Assembly (NCBI GenBank): GCA_910583945.1
Contig: CAJTYF010000006.1
Location: 1 to 64,000, forward strand
Source: an uncultured Bacilli bacterium
GTDB lineage: Bacteria > Bacillota_I > Bacilli_A > RF39 > UBA660
DNA length: 64,000 nucleotides
Reading direction: 5' to 3'
The notes under the pieces: model-generated
Seen by the model: only the letters and a program-made list of their open reading frames with translations
Databases searched by the model: none
Told to the model about the DNA's origin: nothing
Program-made: the position numbers and the translations under genes
Shown here: one piece after another, positions 1 through 8,500 of the stretch
Numbering within the stretch: position 1 is the first letter of the stretch
Layout of the letters: every line of letters starts with the position of its first letter

Positions 1-90
1 GCGTACTCGTTCTCCGATACCTTTAAACGATGCAAACGCTAACGTTATAATAATTCCCAATAGAACTATGATTGCCATTAATTCCCACAA
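1..90 (-). CDS. Start of an unidentified membrane protein gene (partial)
   Basis: The reading frame runs off the left edge of the window. The best start is a TTG at 90, preceded by AAAAGGA at a good spacing. The 30 visible residues begin with a strongly hydrophobic stretch (AIIVLLGIIITLAFASF) followed by a basic segment (KGIGERVR), so this is a membrane-anchored protein with its N-terminus visible. It lies downstream of the comEC 3' end, beyond a terminator, so it is probably transcribed separately. The hydrophobic N-terminus is superficially pilin-like, but too little is visible to assign a family. Confidence 0.5.
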   Translation of the reverse strand, partial: MWELMAIIVLLGIIITLAFASFKGIGERVR

Positions 91-230
91 TGGTAAATCC
101 TTTTCGATTCTTATTTTATACCTCTATTATAAACCAATTATTATAAATTCATCTCATTTCGCAACATCAAATTGTAATTGAAACTATTCTATTAACTATA
201 ATAGTTTACCACATTACTAAAAAAATTATC

Positions 231-256
231 AAAAAAAAGAAGAAAAAATTTTCTTC
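231..256 (-). terminator. Rho-independent terminator after comEC
   Basis: GAAGAAAA (239-246) pairs with TTTTCTTC (249-256). On the minus strand the hairpin is followed by an eight-base T run (A run 231-238 on the plus strand). It lies about 35 bases past the comEC stop and would end the comEA-comEC transcript. Confidence 0.75.
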
Positions 257-289
257 ATCTATTTAAAACACTAACTAGTGTATTTTATT

Positions 290-841
290 TTATGTAATAG
301 TAGGAATTATGTGATATTGATTTCTGTCTATTTTAATGTGTAGAGTTCCTTTGTCTTGGGTATTCAAGTTTTTAATTTTTAATTTATTTAGCACTTCTAT
401 TGTTTCTGTAGAGGGATGATTGTACCTATTGTTTCTTCCTGATGAAATGATAGCAAAACTTGGATTTACTTTTTTCAGAAATAATTCATCACTACTGGTT
501 TTCGAACCATGATGTCCCAATTTTAGAAAAGTCGCTTTAATGTTTTCTTTTAATAATGCTTTTTCTACCTTTTTTGACGCATCACCTGTAAAAAGAAAAC
601 TAAATTTTTCTATTTTAATCTTCAAAATAGTGCTGTTATCGTTTTCATTATCATAAAGTTTTGTTTTTAAAAATTCCACGTCAAATTTTTTAAATGCATA
701 ATTATTAACGACTTTTAACTTTTTTTCAATCTCTTGTTCTTCTATATTTTTTGTCCCTTTATTTAATAGTACATTCTTAATTTTGATTTTTTCACTTAAT
801 TTTAAGGTGTAACCTATATGATCCAAATCGCCATGTGGAGA
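290..841 (-). pseudogene. comEC: comEC, 3' fragment (metallo-beta-lactamase domain), split by the prophage
   Basis: C-terminal part of the competence DNA channel protein ComEC. The frame opens after a TAA at 842-844 and, after two phage-derived codons, reads HGDLDHIG, the metal-binding motif of the ComEC beta-lactamase-like domain. Further on are the family landmarks FTGDAS, LKLGHHGSKTS and IISSGRNNRYNHPS. The missing N-terminal part is the gene ending at 37598; joined at the phage core the two halves give one continuous frame of about 690 residues. There is no convincing ribosome binding site at the TTG at 826, so this half is probably silent while the prophage is integrated. Confidence 0.93.
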
Positions 842-850
842 TTATATTTT
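820..850. other. attL, left prophage attachment site (core CCATG 831-835)
   Basis: Positions below 831 are comEC coding sequence; positions above 835 (TGGAGATTATA) are phage. The five bases CCATG are shared with attR at 37608-37612. In the comEC frame the core covers the CAT codon for the first histidine of the HGDLDH motif. A short core is normal for large serine integrases, which exchange strands at a central dinucleotide, here most likely TG. Confidence 0.85.
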
Positions 851-910
851 AAGTACTCGAATAAAAAAGATGTAAGAACATTTATCTTTGTCAATTTTAA
901 ACCTAAAATT

Positions 911-950
911 AAAAAGTCCTAGAACCACACGGGCTACCTAAGACATTTTT
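911..950. terminator. Bidirectional terminator at the left prophage end
   Basis: GTCCTAG (916-922) pairs with CTAAGAC (938-944) with one mismatch. A T run follows on the plus strand (946-950) and an A run precedes at 911-915, so it can work in both directions. It stops the accessory gene ending at 961 from transcribing into the comEC fragment. Confidence 0.6.
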
Positions 951-960
951 ATTATAGCAT

Positions 961-1551
961 TTATTTTCTGTATTCAACATTGATAACAAAAAAGTTGTTA
1001 GGATTAATAGTGATTTTTTTGTTTTCCGTATTGATACAAAAATTTACATTGGATCTATAAAACATCTCTTCATCTTGCATCGTTTCTCTCAAGTGATACA
1101 AAAAAGAATCGTCTGAAAGGTACTCTAAATTATAAATCTTTTTTGCTTTAGGTAGAATTTTTTTCGTGATTTTAATTTTTTCTATATTTTCCAAAATAAA
1201 AGCTTTTATATCTATTGCTTCGCTTTTTTCAAAGTCACTTAAAAAATGATTTCGCTTTATTCTTTTTTGTAAAATTTCTTTTTTTAATACGTTTAACTGT
1301 TTTTCTTTTGATTTGATATCGCTCAGTAACTCGTCGGCGTAAATTGGCCCTAATTCCTTCACTTTTCTTTCTAAGGCTTGTTCATTTTTTGAAAAATAAT
1401 TATTTTTATCAAACATAATAGCCTCCATGCAAAATGAAGGCTCTTGTTTTTCTTTTTCTTCATATTTTTTTAAAACTTCATCATATTTTCCTGATGCTTT
1501 TAAAATCTTATAAGTTACGTTTACTTTGTCTATTTTTAAAATATACCACAT
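961..1551 (-). CDS. Hypothetical phage accessory protein, 196 aa
   Basis: Unrecognised protein of 196 residues in the accessory zone between lysis genes and attL, a common place for lysogenic conversion genes. The middle (about residues 70-130) is lysine- and glutamate-rich and likely helical or coiled coil; there is no signal peptide or membrane segment. It lies downstream of the 62-residue gene at 1582-1770 with a 30-base gap and is followed directly by a terminator, so the two probably form one transcript. Function cannot be inferred. Confidence 0.7.
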   Translation of the reverse strand: MWYILKIDKVNVTYKILKASGKYDEVLKKYEEKEKQEPSFCMEAIMFDKNNYFSKNEQALERKVKELGPIYADELLSDIKSKEKQLNVLKKEILQKRIKRNHFLSDFEKSEAIDIKAFILENIEKIKITKKILPKAKKIYNLEYLSDDSFLYHLRETMQDEEMFYRSNVNFCINTENKKITINPNNFFVINVEYRK

Positions 1552-1581
1552 TTGAATCGCTTCTTTCGATTTCTTATTATA

Positions 1582-1770
1582 TCATACAAGAAAAAAATCT
1601 GTAGTCTTAATTTTGCCGTTATTATCAGCAATAAGATAATGTCCATTTACCAAGTAACTTGTCAAGCCAAACATTTCTAAGCAATTAACATCTATTACAT
1701 CTTCTTTTACATAACTTGAATACCTTTCTATAAAATTTTTAATTTCAACTTCATTTAATTTTTTTAACAT
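1582..1770 (-). CDS. Small hypothetical phage accessory protein, 62 aa
   Basis: The start is the ATG at 1770, preceded by AAGGGGGAAAATTTT, a strong ribosome binding site; upstream in-frame codons back to 1794 are unlikely to be translated. The protein (MLKKLNEVEIKNF at the start, ending TTDFFLV) is soluble and has no motif I recognise. It is divergent from the plus-strand gene at 1946, so the 18-bp operator between them may control both directions. Confidence 0.6.
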   Translation of the reverse strand: MLKKLNEVEIKNFIERYSSYVKEDVIDVNCLEMFGLTSYLVNGHYLIADNNGKIKTTDFFLV

Positions 1771-1887
1771 AAAATTTTCCCCCTTAATCGGCATAATAAC
1801 ACATTATTTTTAAAAAAATGTCGAATTATAGCAAAAAACACTTTTTTAAAAGAAAATTTGCTTTTTTATTTATTTTTCAAAAAAATA

Positions 1888-1916
1888 TTGACACTACGTA
1901 CGTAGTGTGGTAAGAT
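1888..1916 (+). promoter_or_regulatory. Promoter with an 18-bp perfect palindromic operator
   Basis: A -35 box TTGACA (1888-1893) and a -10 box TAAGAT (1911-1916) are separated by the ideal 17 bases. The perfect palindrome ACACTACGTACGTAGTGT (1891-1908) fills the spacer, so a bound dimer or tetramer would block RNA polymerase. The gene it drives ends in a ribbon-helix-helix-like segment, which makes autorepression likely. Confidence 0.85.
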
Positions 1917-1945
1917 TAATTTATAAATGAAAGAAGGAAAAGAAA

Positions 1946-2419
1946 ATGAAAAGAATTAAAGGTATTTATGAAGAACACTTAAGAAATCATGAAAACATTA
2001 AGTCCAGAATTAAAAGCAGTGATTTAGAAAAAGATTTTTATTATACAACTTATGATTGGCCCAACAATTTTTTAATCAATCTATATTTTTTTGACTCTAA
2101 ACGATATAAAAATTTTCTTAAAGATGAAGAAAATTATGATGCCGAAAGTGCGTTTGACGAAGCAATTATTTTTGTTTCTAAAGTTAAAGCACAAAAATAT
2201 TTGAACAACGATTTAAAAATAATAATAATTGATAAATTAAATTTGAAAAAATTCGACAAATCAAATTACGATGTTCAATTTATTAAAGAAAAAAAGCAAA
2301 AATTTGGTGTAGACCTAAATAAAGAAGAATACGTGGAACTGGAAAACTTATTAAATGAGAAAAATCTTACGAAAGCACAGTTTTTAAGAAATGCTATACA
2401 AGATTTAAAAAATAGTTGA
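1946..2419 (+). CDS. Probable autoregulated accessory protein with C-terminal ribbon-helix-helix-like segment, 157 aa
   Basis: The gene has a near-consensus promoter and AGAAGGAAAAGAAA just before its ATG. The last ~40 residues (VDLNKEEYVELENLLNEKN, then LTKAQFLRNAIQDLK) have the strand-helix-helix pattern of ribbon-helix-helix repressors and antitoxins. The N-terminal ~115 residues, rich in aromatic and charged residues, match nothing I recognise. It points away from the leftward operons and has its own terminator, so it is probably expressed from the prophage. It may be an antitoxin-like or immunity regulator; the RHH assignment is from pattern only. Confidence 0.7.
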   Translation: MKRIKGIYEEHLRNHENIKSRIKSSDLEKDFYYTTYDWPNNFLINLYFFDSKRYKNFLKDEENYDAESAFDEAIIFVSKVKAQKYLNNDLKIIIIDKLNLKKFDKSNYDVQFIKEKKQKFGVDLNKEEYVELENLLNEKNLTKAQFLRNAIQDLKNS

Positions 2420-2524
2420 CTTTTAAATAAGTTCTGTTTTATTATAGTCCTAGTTAGCGGATTACGCGATTAATCATAAGACTAACAACTTTACGATGTC
2501 AGAAATGATATTTCGTATCGATTT

Positions 2525-2545
2525 AGGGCTTTGCCCTTTTTTTAT
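2525..2545 (+). terminator. Terminator of the 1946-2419 gene
   Basis: AGGGC TTT GCCCT hairpin at 2525-2537 followed by a T run on the plus strand. The 105 bases between the stop codon and this hairpin hold no ORF; they contain weak short inverted repeats (TACGA ... TCGTA) and may be a structured 3' UTR. Confidence 0.75.
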
Positions 2546-2555
2546 TTCAAAATAA

Positions 2556-2588
2556 AAAAGGATAACCTCGTTTTGAAGTTATCCTTTT
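2556..2588 (-). terminator. Terminator of the phage late operon
   Basis: An 11-bp perfect stem, AAAAGGATAAC (2556-2566) with GTTATCCTTTT (2578-2588), overlaps the endolysin stop codon. The 3' arm ends in T residues on the minus strand and more T-rich sequence follows. This closes the whole packaging-to-lysis transcript. Confidence 0.8.
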
Positions 2589-3387
2589 ATATATTTAACA
2601 AAGCTTTTATTGTATTTAAACCCACATACCCATCGACTTTTAAACCTTTTGTTTTTTGGAAGTTCTTAACAGCTGTACTAGTAGATGGTCCAAAATAGCC
2701 ATCTTCTTTTAATGAATAGCCTAACTTATTCAATTGTTTTTGAATAAATAAAACATAATCATTATGAATTTGTGAGGTTTTATAATGCAATTGATACTTA
2801 GTTGCCTTAGTTTGTGAATCTGGACCAAACTTATTATCTACTGCTAAACCACAATTATATGAGTTATTTATAGCTATTTGCCATTCTGCTACTATCCCAG
2901 AAACAACTTTTTGCACTCCAAAATAATCGTAAAATGAAGTACAACAAGTTGCAGTCATTGATTTACTTTCATCTCCATACCATTTTCTAGGCTTAGTATC
3001 AATATGAGTGTTACCTGTTGAATCTGCACTTCCACCACATCTATAACCTATTCCTTTGTTATGTCCTAAGTCTTCTAAGGTTAAACAGACTTTGCTTGAA
3101 GGTATCCTTTTTCTGTTCTGATCTAAAAAGTAACAGTCTACCGCATAACCATTAATATGAGGACTGGTGCTTCCGCTTCCAACTGATTTATTATGATTCG
3201 CACATCTATGACCGCTATAAATGTTACAAACACTAGCATTTAACTTACTTCGTACTTTTTCTAATAAATCAACTAAATCACTATCAATTAAGATGTCGTG
3301 CGTTTTTCCACATTTACATTTAAATTCGCTCGCTTTGAAATGAGCGGATAATTTAAAAGCGTCATTATACTTATAACTTTTTATCAT
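2587..3387 (-). CDS. Endolysin: M15-type peptidase with C-terminal peptidoglycan-binding domain
   Basis: Phage lysin of 266 residues that should cut peptide cross-links of host peptidoglycan. The N-terminal half is a peptidase M15_3-type zinc domain: SGHRCANHNK, SPHINGYAVD and THIDTKPR carry the expected His/Asp ligands. The C-terminal ~65 residues (QLNKLGYSLKEDGYFGPST onward) form a PG_binding_1 repeat, and a degenerate first repeat (DNKFGPDSQT) lies before it. The start is the ATG at 3387 with AAGGA six bases upstream; the TTG at 3408 is less likely. It overlaps the end of the small membrane gene upstream, typical of a lysis cassette. Confidence 0.92.
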   Translation of the reverse strand: MIKSYKYNDAFKLSAHFKASEFKCKCGKTHDILIDSDLVDLLEKVRSKLNASVCNIYSGHRCANHNKSVGSGSTSPHINGYAVDCYFLDQNRKRIPSSKVCLTLEDLGHNKGIGYRCGGSADSTGNTHIDTKPRKWYGDESKSMTATCCTSFYDYFGVQKVVSGIVAEWQIAINNSYNCGLAVDNKFGPDSQTKATKYQLHYKTSQIHNDYVLFIQKQLNKLGYSLKEDGYFGPSTSTAVKNFQKTKGLKVDGYVGLNTIKALLNI

Positions 3388-3565
3388 CGTTATCCTTGTC
3401 CTTTCCAAATAAATTTTGAAATACCATCATTAAAATTGCCACTACTGTTGCCATCTCCAACTTATCGTTCAAAGATAAACGAGCAAAAACAAAAAGAGCA
3501 ACAAATGTAGCGATTGATTTTACTTTTATTAAATTTATAAAAACTTGTATTACTTTATTTTTCAC
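3371..3565 (-). CDS. Holin-like small membrane protein, 64 aa
   Basis: A 64-residue protein with one or two hydrophobic segments (TFVALFVFARL and TVVAILMMVFQNLF) and a short, highly charged tail (KDKDNDDKKL). Size, topology and position immediately before and overlapping the endolysin fit a phage holin, which would permeabilise the membrane for lysin release. No specific holin family is recognised; the gene at 3570-3899 could be the holin instead, with this one an antiholin. Confidence 0.65.
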   Translation of the reverse strand: MKNKVIQVFINLIKVKSIATFVALFVFARLSLNDKLEMATVVAILMMVFQNLFGKDKDNDDKKL

Positions 3566-3569
3566 TATT

Positions 3570-3899
3570 TCACTCTCCTATCTCCCAATTATCGATTTCT
3601 TTTTTTATATCTTTAATAAAAGAGTTACCTCCTAATTGGGTGTAACTCTCAAATTCTGAATACCAACTTTCTTTTTCGTAATATGGTATTTTCTTGTCTT
3701 TTTTGTATCTATAATAAGTGCTTACCATATTTGTTCTCAAAAGTGATTCAATGGCTATACTTTGAATTTTATTTTCATTTTTAATGGCTTCACTTTGAGT
3801 TTTATTTTCAGCTTGTATTGCTTTTACTTTTCCAACTAAAAAACCGAATATACCTGTAACGATGTATCCGATTAATGTTGTTATTATTTTTTCTAACAT
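3570..3899 (-). CDS. Membrane-anchored lysis-module protein, 109 aa
   Basis: The start is the ATG at 3899 behind AGAAAGGAATAAAAAT; frame upstream of it is not supported. One N-terminal membrane span (IITTLIGYIVTGIFGFLVG) is followed by a glutamine/lysine-rich helical region and a polar C-terminus. This layout is common for a protein encoded between tail-tip and holin genes in Firmicutes phages, often called holin or holin-associated. Role in lysis is inferred from position. Confidence 0.6.
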   Translation of the reverse strand: MLEKIITTLIGYIVTGIFGFLVGKVKAIQAENKTQSEAIKNENKIQSIAIESLLRTNMVSTYYRYKKDKKIPYYEKESWYSEFESYTQLGGNSFIKDIKKEIDNWEIGE

Positions 3900-3913
3900 A
3901 TTTTTATTCCTTT

Positions 3914-5566
3914 CTAAGTTCCATGAACAGTAGTCCATGTACTCCATTTTCCATCGACAGAAAATCTTTCAAAAATTTCATGACTATTAAAAGAAAAAGC
4001 TAATTGTTTTTTGTATGAAGCATTATGAACCAATTGAATCACATACCACCAATTGCTAACTGTAGTTCCACTTGGCGAATTTGATAATCCTTGACCCATA
4101 AAAAATCCGCATCTTGTACCACATGCGTTGTTCCAATCACCACTCACTTGTAAACAACTTTTTCCATAACTTAAGATTTCACACGTATCTTTATCATATA
4201 AATGAGTGTAGACTTTAAACCAATCTTTCCCAAAAGCAAATCCTGGATATCCGACTTTTACATCCTGTTCTTTAGTTCCAGCATTTGTTAACTTATCAAT
4301 TACTTCTAGCTTGAATCTGTATGCGTTTTGATAATTAAAATCATCTCCGCAATCAATAACGCCTTCTTCGATTTCATTTCCGTTTAAAGTCGGATTGACT
4401 ATCCCTCCTAAAGTCCAATCACTTTCAGTTGTCTTTCGATAATACCATTTCATCATTATTGTGTTGGATGCCGAACCAAAATTTTGATTAAAAAAAGACC
4501 CTTTATAGGTCATTCTCACTTTTGAACTGGTTTGGTCTGGATATCTTTGAGGATCTATTACAATTTGAGGTATAAAATATTCAATAAGTCCACCACTCGC
4601 ACTTATTGTTACTGAATTACTAAAGTCTCTACTATTGGTAACTGTAATTGTAAAATCTTTTTTAGTCACTTTATTTAAAGTTACACTTGTTCCGCTAAAA
4701 GTTGCCCCGTCTACACTTCTTGTAGAAATGGTGCTTTTTGTATCTCCACTCGTTGTCGCCGCTTTTAAAGTAAGTGTTAACAAAGCATTACTAAAACCTT
4801 TGACTATTTTGTTATCATTTCCAGTAAGTGCTTTGGTTGTAGAATTACTATCTTTTACTGTACCACTTATGCTTGGCTTACATCGGCTTTCTGAACAAGA
4901 AGCTGTTAGTGTCCCATAAGCAGTTCCTATCTTATCGTTACCGTTATAAGTATATAAAGTAAAATTTCCTTTTTCACTTTTTCCACTAAAATTGTTATAA
5001 AATGACGCTGGAATTGTAAATAGAATATTAGTGTTGCTAAATTTGTATTCAGTTGCTTGTAAATCCCCACTTGCATTAATATATCCTGCTGTTCCTAAAA
5101 AGCTCACATGAAGAGAATGAGTGAATCCACTGTTTGCTGGATTAAGAGGTATTGTGTAACTATCTTCTATATCTCCTGAAAGACTAGGACAAGCGGTAGC
5201 ACGTGGTATTGTAACAATTGTTGTTTGACCACTAGTAGTGATTGTTCCAGCACTTGTTCCCGTTGCTATAGAAGCACTGTAACTAATTGTTTTTTGACCG
5301 TCTTGATTATGCTGAATAACAAAATCATAATGAGCTGATTTCGTTTTTACAGAACTCGGGAAATTAAAATCTATAGTTGCTTTTTGACCGTCACAAGTAA
5401 AATTTAATTTTTTTGCGGGATTTGTTTCCCAATGTGTACTACCACTTGTTCTAGTAACTGTAAAAGTGATTCGTTGAGTCGTTCTATTATTAGCAATGTC
5501 TCTTCCAATTTCAGTACACGAAATGGAGTGACTTACTGCAAATCTTTGAATATCTAGTTTTAACAT
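3914..5566 (-). CDS. Tail-tip/minor structural protein (DUF859-like) with an L27-like Prp cleavage motif
   Basis: A 550-residue, Thr/Ser/Asn-rich beta protein following the tail endopeptidase, in the position of receptor-binding or tip proteins of Gram-positive siphoviruses; composition and layout fit DUF859. It starts MLKLDIQRFAVS. This matches the N-terminus of the host L27 at 52632 (FKLDIQRFAH), where the protease Prp removes a short leader between F and A in Staphylococcus aureus. The host Prp may therefore process this tail protein. The C-terminal part (about residues 440-550) is aromatic-rich and may bind the cell surface. Confidence 0.8.
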   Translation of the reverse strand: MLKLDIQRFAVSHSISCTEIGRDIANNRTTQRITFTVTRTSGSTHWETNPAKKLNFTCDGQKATIDFNFPSSVKTKSAHYDFVIQHNQDGQKTISYSASIATGTSAGTITTSGQTTIVTIPRATACPSLSGDIEDSYTIPLNPANSGFTHSLHVSFLGTAGYINASGDLQATEYKFSNTNILFTIPASFYNNFSGKSEKGNFTLYTYNGNDKIGTAYGTLTASCSESRCKPSISGTVKDSNSTTKALTGNDNKIVKGFSNALLTLTLKAATTSGDTKSTISTRSVDGATFSGTSVTLNKVTKKDFTITVTNSRDFSNSVTISASGGLIEYFIPQIVIDPQRYPDQTSSKVRMTYKGSFFNQNFGSASNTIMMKWYYRKTTESDWTLGGIVNPTLNGNEIEEGVIDCGDDFNYQNAYRFKLEVIDKLTNAGTKEQDVKVGYPGFAFGKDWFKVYTHLYDKDTCEILSYGKSCLQVSGDWNNACGTRCGFFMGQGLSNSPSGTTVSNWWYVIQLVHNASYKKQLAFSFNSHEIFERFSVDGKWSTWTTVHGT

Positions 5567-5575
5567 CTCACACCT

Positions 5576-8500
5576 CTATTCCACACAAAAAAATCCAGTT
5601 CCTATTCCTAAGACTGGATCTTTAAATTCTTCCATTCTCGTATGTGCAACTGTAAAATATTTTTCCACGATCATGTTACGTGCTTTTACAATAGTCTCTT
5701 GTAAAATTTTATCATAACCAGCAAACAATAAAGCCTCTTTGCTGATATTATCTAAGATACTAAGTCCGATACTCGATAATGTACTATTTACTTCAGCATC
5801 TGTAGAGGCAATATTTAAACCATTAATATCGAACGTGTACCCCGTTTCCGTTTTTGTAATTGGCACACCATTTTGAATGGTTTGATTTAAAATATTGATT
5901 CTGGCCTCACTGTCGGTTATCTTTGCTAAAACTGAATTAATTTGTTCAATAAGAGTTTGTTGTAAAGCGTAATTTCCTAATTTTTCATTGATTTCAAGTA
6001 AACCATTTTTTATTTCTGTTTTATTACTTTCAACACCCATATTGATTTCATTCGCTTTAATTTCTAATTGAGATTTTGCTTCATCTTTTGTATAAAACGC
6101 TTCATTAAAAGCATGAATCCTATGATATTTAATATCCGTTTTCGTTTCAATCTCTTCAATTAAAGTTAAATGATTTTCATTTTCAAATAAAGGAATTTTA
6201 GTTGGTCTTAAATGTATTGTCTCAGGTTCTTTTAAAATATAATAAATGGTTATTGGATTTTCTTTTAACCAATTTTTAAATTCTTCGATCGTCGTTGCGA
6301 TTGTCGTTGATATAGAAAAAACAAAAGCATAATAAGTTCCTGAATTAAACAACTTTAAACCCTCACGTTCTTTTCCTGTAGAAGTTGCTTTTTCATAATA
6401 CGAAAAATGTGTGCATAAAAATTCATCGCCGATAGAAGAACATTGAAATTCAATGTTTGGAAATTGGAGATTGATTTGTATGAAATTTTCGTTTGAATTT
6501 CCTGGAACTGTAAAAATGCCTGCAGTCCCATCTAGGACAATTTTTCCTATTCTTTTTTCTAAAACTCCTTGACTGGATTCTAAATCGTCTGATACTTCTT
6601 TTATAGAATTCAATTCGTAAAAAGAATCATGCCCTTCATGAATTTTAAGATTAGAATTATCTTCAGTAGTTAGTGCATCCATTCCATGTCTAATCGCTAA
6701 GTAGTTATAATCATCTGGCACGGTTACTATTTCTGAAAAAGTATCGCTTTTAACAACTCTTGAAGTTCCGACACTTCCAATTTTAGGAATATCTTTATAA
6801 AAAGATAAAACAAATTGTCTTTCATTGTCACCGATTATCTTATACTTTTTTTTAGGAATAACCTTAACATAATGAACATCAAAAGATTGTGAAGAATCCG
6901 AAATGATTTCTCCTTTTTCGTTAATATTGCTTTTTTCAATAATATTAAAGAAGCTAAACAAGTTAGGCTTGTTTATATCGACAAAAATTTCTTTTTCTTT
7001 ATATCTTTCGTAATCAGTAGATTCATCGCCTTTCTCTAATTGATAAAAGTTAGTTATTGATTTTTCTTCAGTTCCCCAGTTGCTCATTGTATTTGTTAAA
7101 ATCACAATTTTATAAGAATATAAATCTTTATTGATTTTTAGAGTATTGCTTAATTTATTTTGAGTCGAATAATTTTTAACGGCATGAGTAATTTTATTAG
7201 TTTCTTCTATTTGTAAAAATAATTTATCACTTATTTCTTTTTGAGAAATAGTATAATATTCGTTATCAGTTAAAATCTCATCAATGGACACTTTATCGGT
7301 TATACCGACATAATTAGAAGTTATTACTCCACTTGTTGTTACACTTCCATCTTCATTAATATTGTTTGTCAGTCCATTCGAAGTATTTCTTAACATTGTT
7401 TCGAGATTCAATAAATTCTTACCAGTAACTTTAATTTTTGACCAATTACCTTCATGATTTACATCTATATCTGTAGTTCCTTTTATTGTTTTTATTGCAA
7501 TAGGATTTTTTGATGTAGGATTTTCATTTTGCTCACACTTTCCAATTATGTTATAGCTAATAGCATCAGTTTCATAAGCCTCATTTAAGCATATATGGTT
7601 ATTCCCATATTTTGTAAGTATCGGAGTGTTTAAATCTTCTATGTTTTTGCGATTTTCGGTTGTTTCGGAAGTTAACGCTTTAATATTTTTTTCGTTCAAC
7701 TCTATTGCCGTCGTGATATCTCCTAAAGCATTTGCGAGACCATTTATCCTTTGTATATCCATAACCCCGGCTGTTATTCTATCAGCTACTATTTGACCAT
7801 CTATTGTGATTGCAAGTCCATAATCACCATTAACTCCTGAAGAAGAATGAGCAAAACCGTTCAAGTTCCATTGCCAGACATTTTTTGCCGTTGCTTCATC
7901 TTCCGTGTCCATAATTAAAATACGATCAGGGTATATTCTTACATGACCACCAAAACCATTATTTATTAAGGTTGTAGCATTCTTTCTGGCCTGTTCTAAT
8001 AAACTTGTATTATTCTTCTCGAATTCTGTTGTAACTGCCGCTATTTGATCTTTAATAAAGTCTGGTTTTGACTCTCCAATTTCAAAAGAAATATATTTTT
8101 TCATTAAACAGTCATAAACAACTTTAATCACTCGAATTTTATATTCATAACCTAAAGCGTAGACGGTTACAGTATCTCCAAGTCTTACAAATTCAAAATT
8201 ACTATATTTTTCCTTATATTCATCAATAAAAGATAATTCTAACCAATTTACACTTACAGAAATACTTGGTTTATCTATTCCTTCAGCAAATTTGGCTCTT
8301 GCGGCATCTCTTAATTTTTCTTGTGCAACGGCCTCACTCGTTTCTTCATCAACAGTTATATCACTAAATTCGATTTTCTTAACAATAGGATTTCGATAAG
8401 TAGAAATGATGGGAGAATCTACATATTCTTCAGGTAATAAAAGTTCATTTGCTCCCTGGGGAACAATTCTTGTAACTACAGTAGAAAAGTCAATAGAAAT

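Noticed and set aside
1..90. TatA or type IV pilin assignment for the partial gene at the left edge
   Set aside because: The hydrophobic N-terminus is suggestive but only 30 residues are visible, and neither family's key residues are complete.
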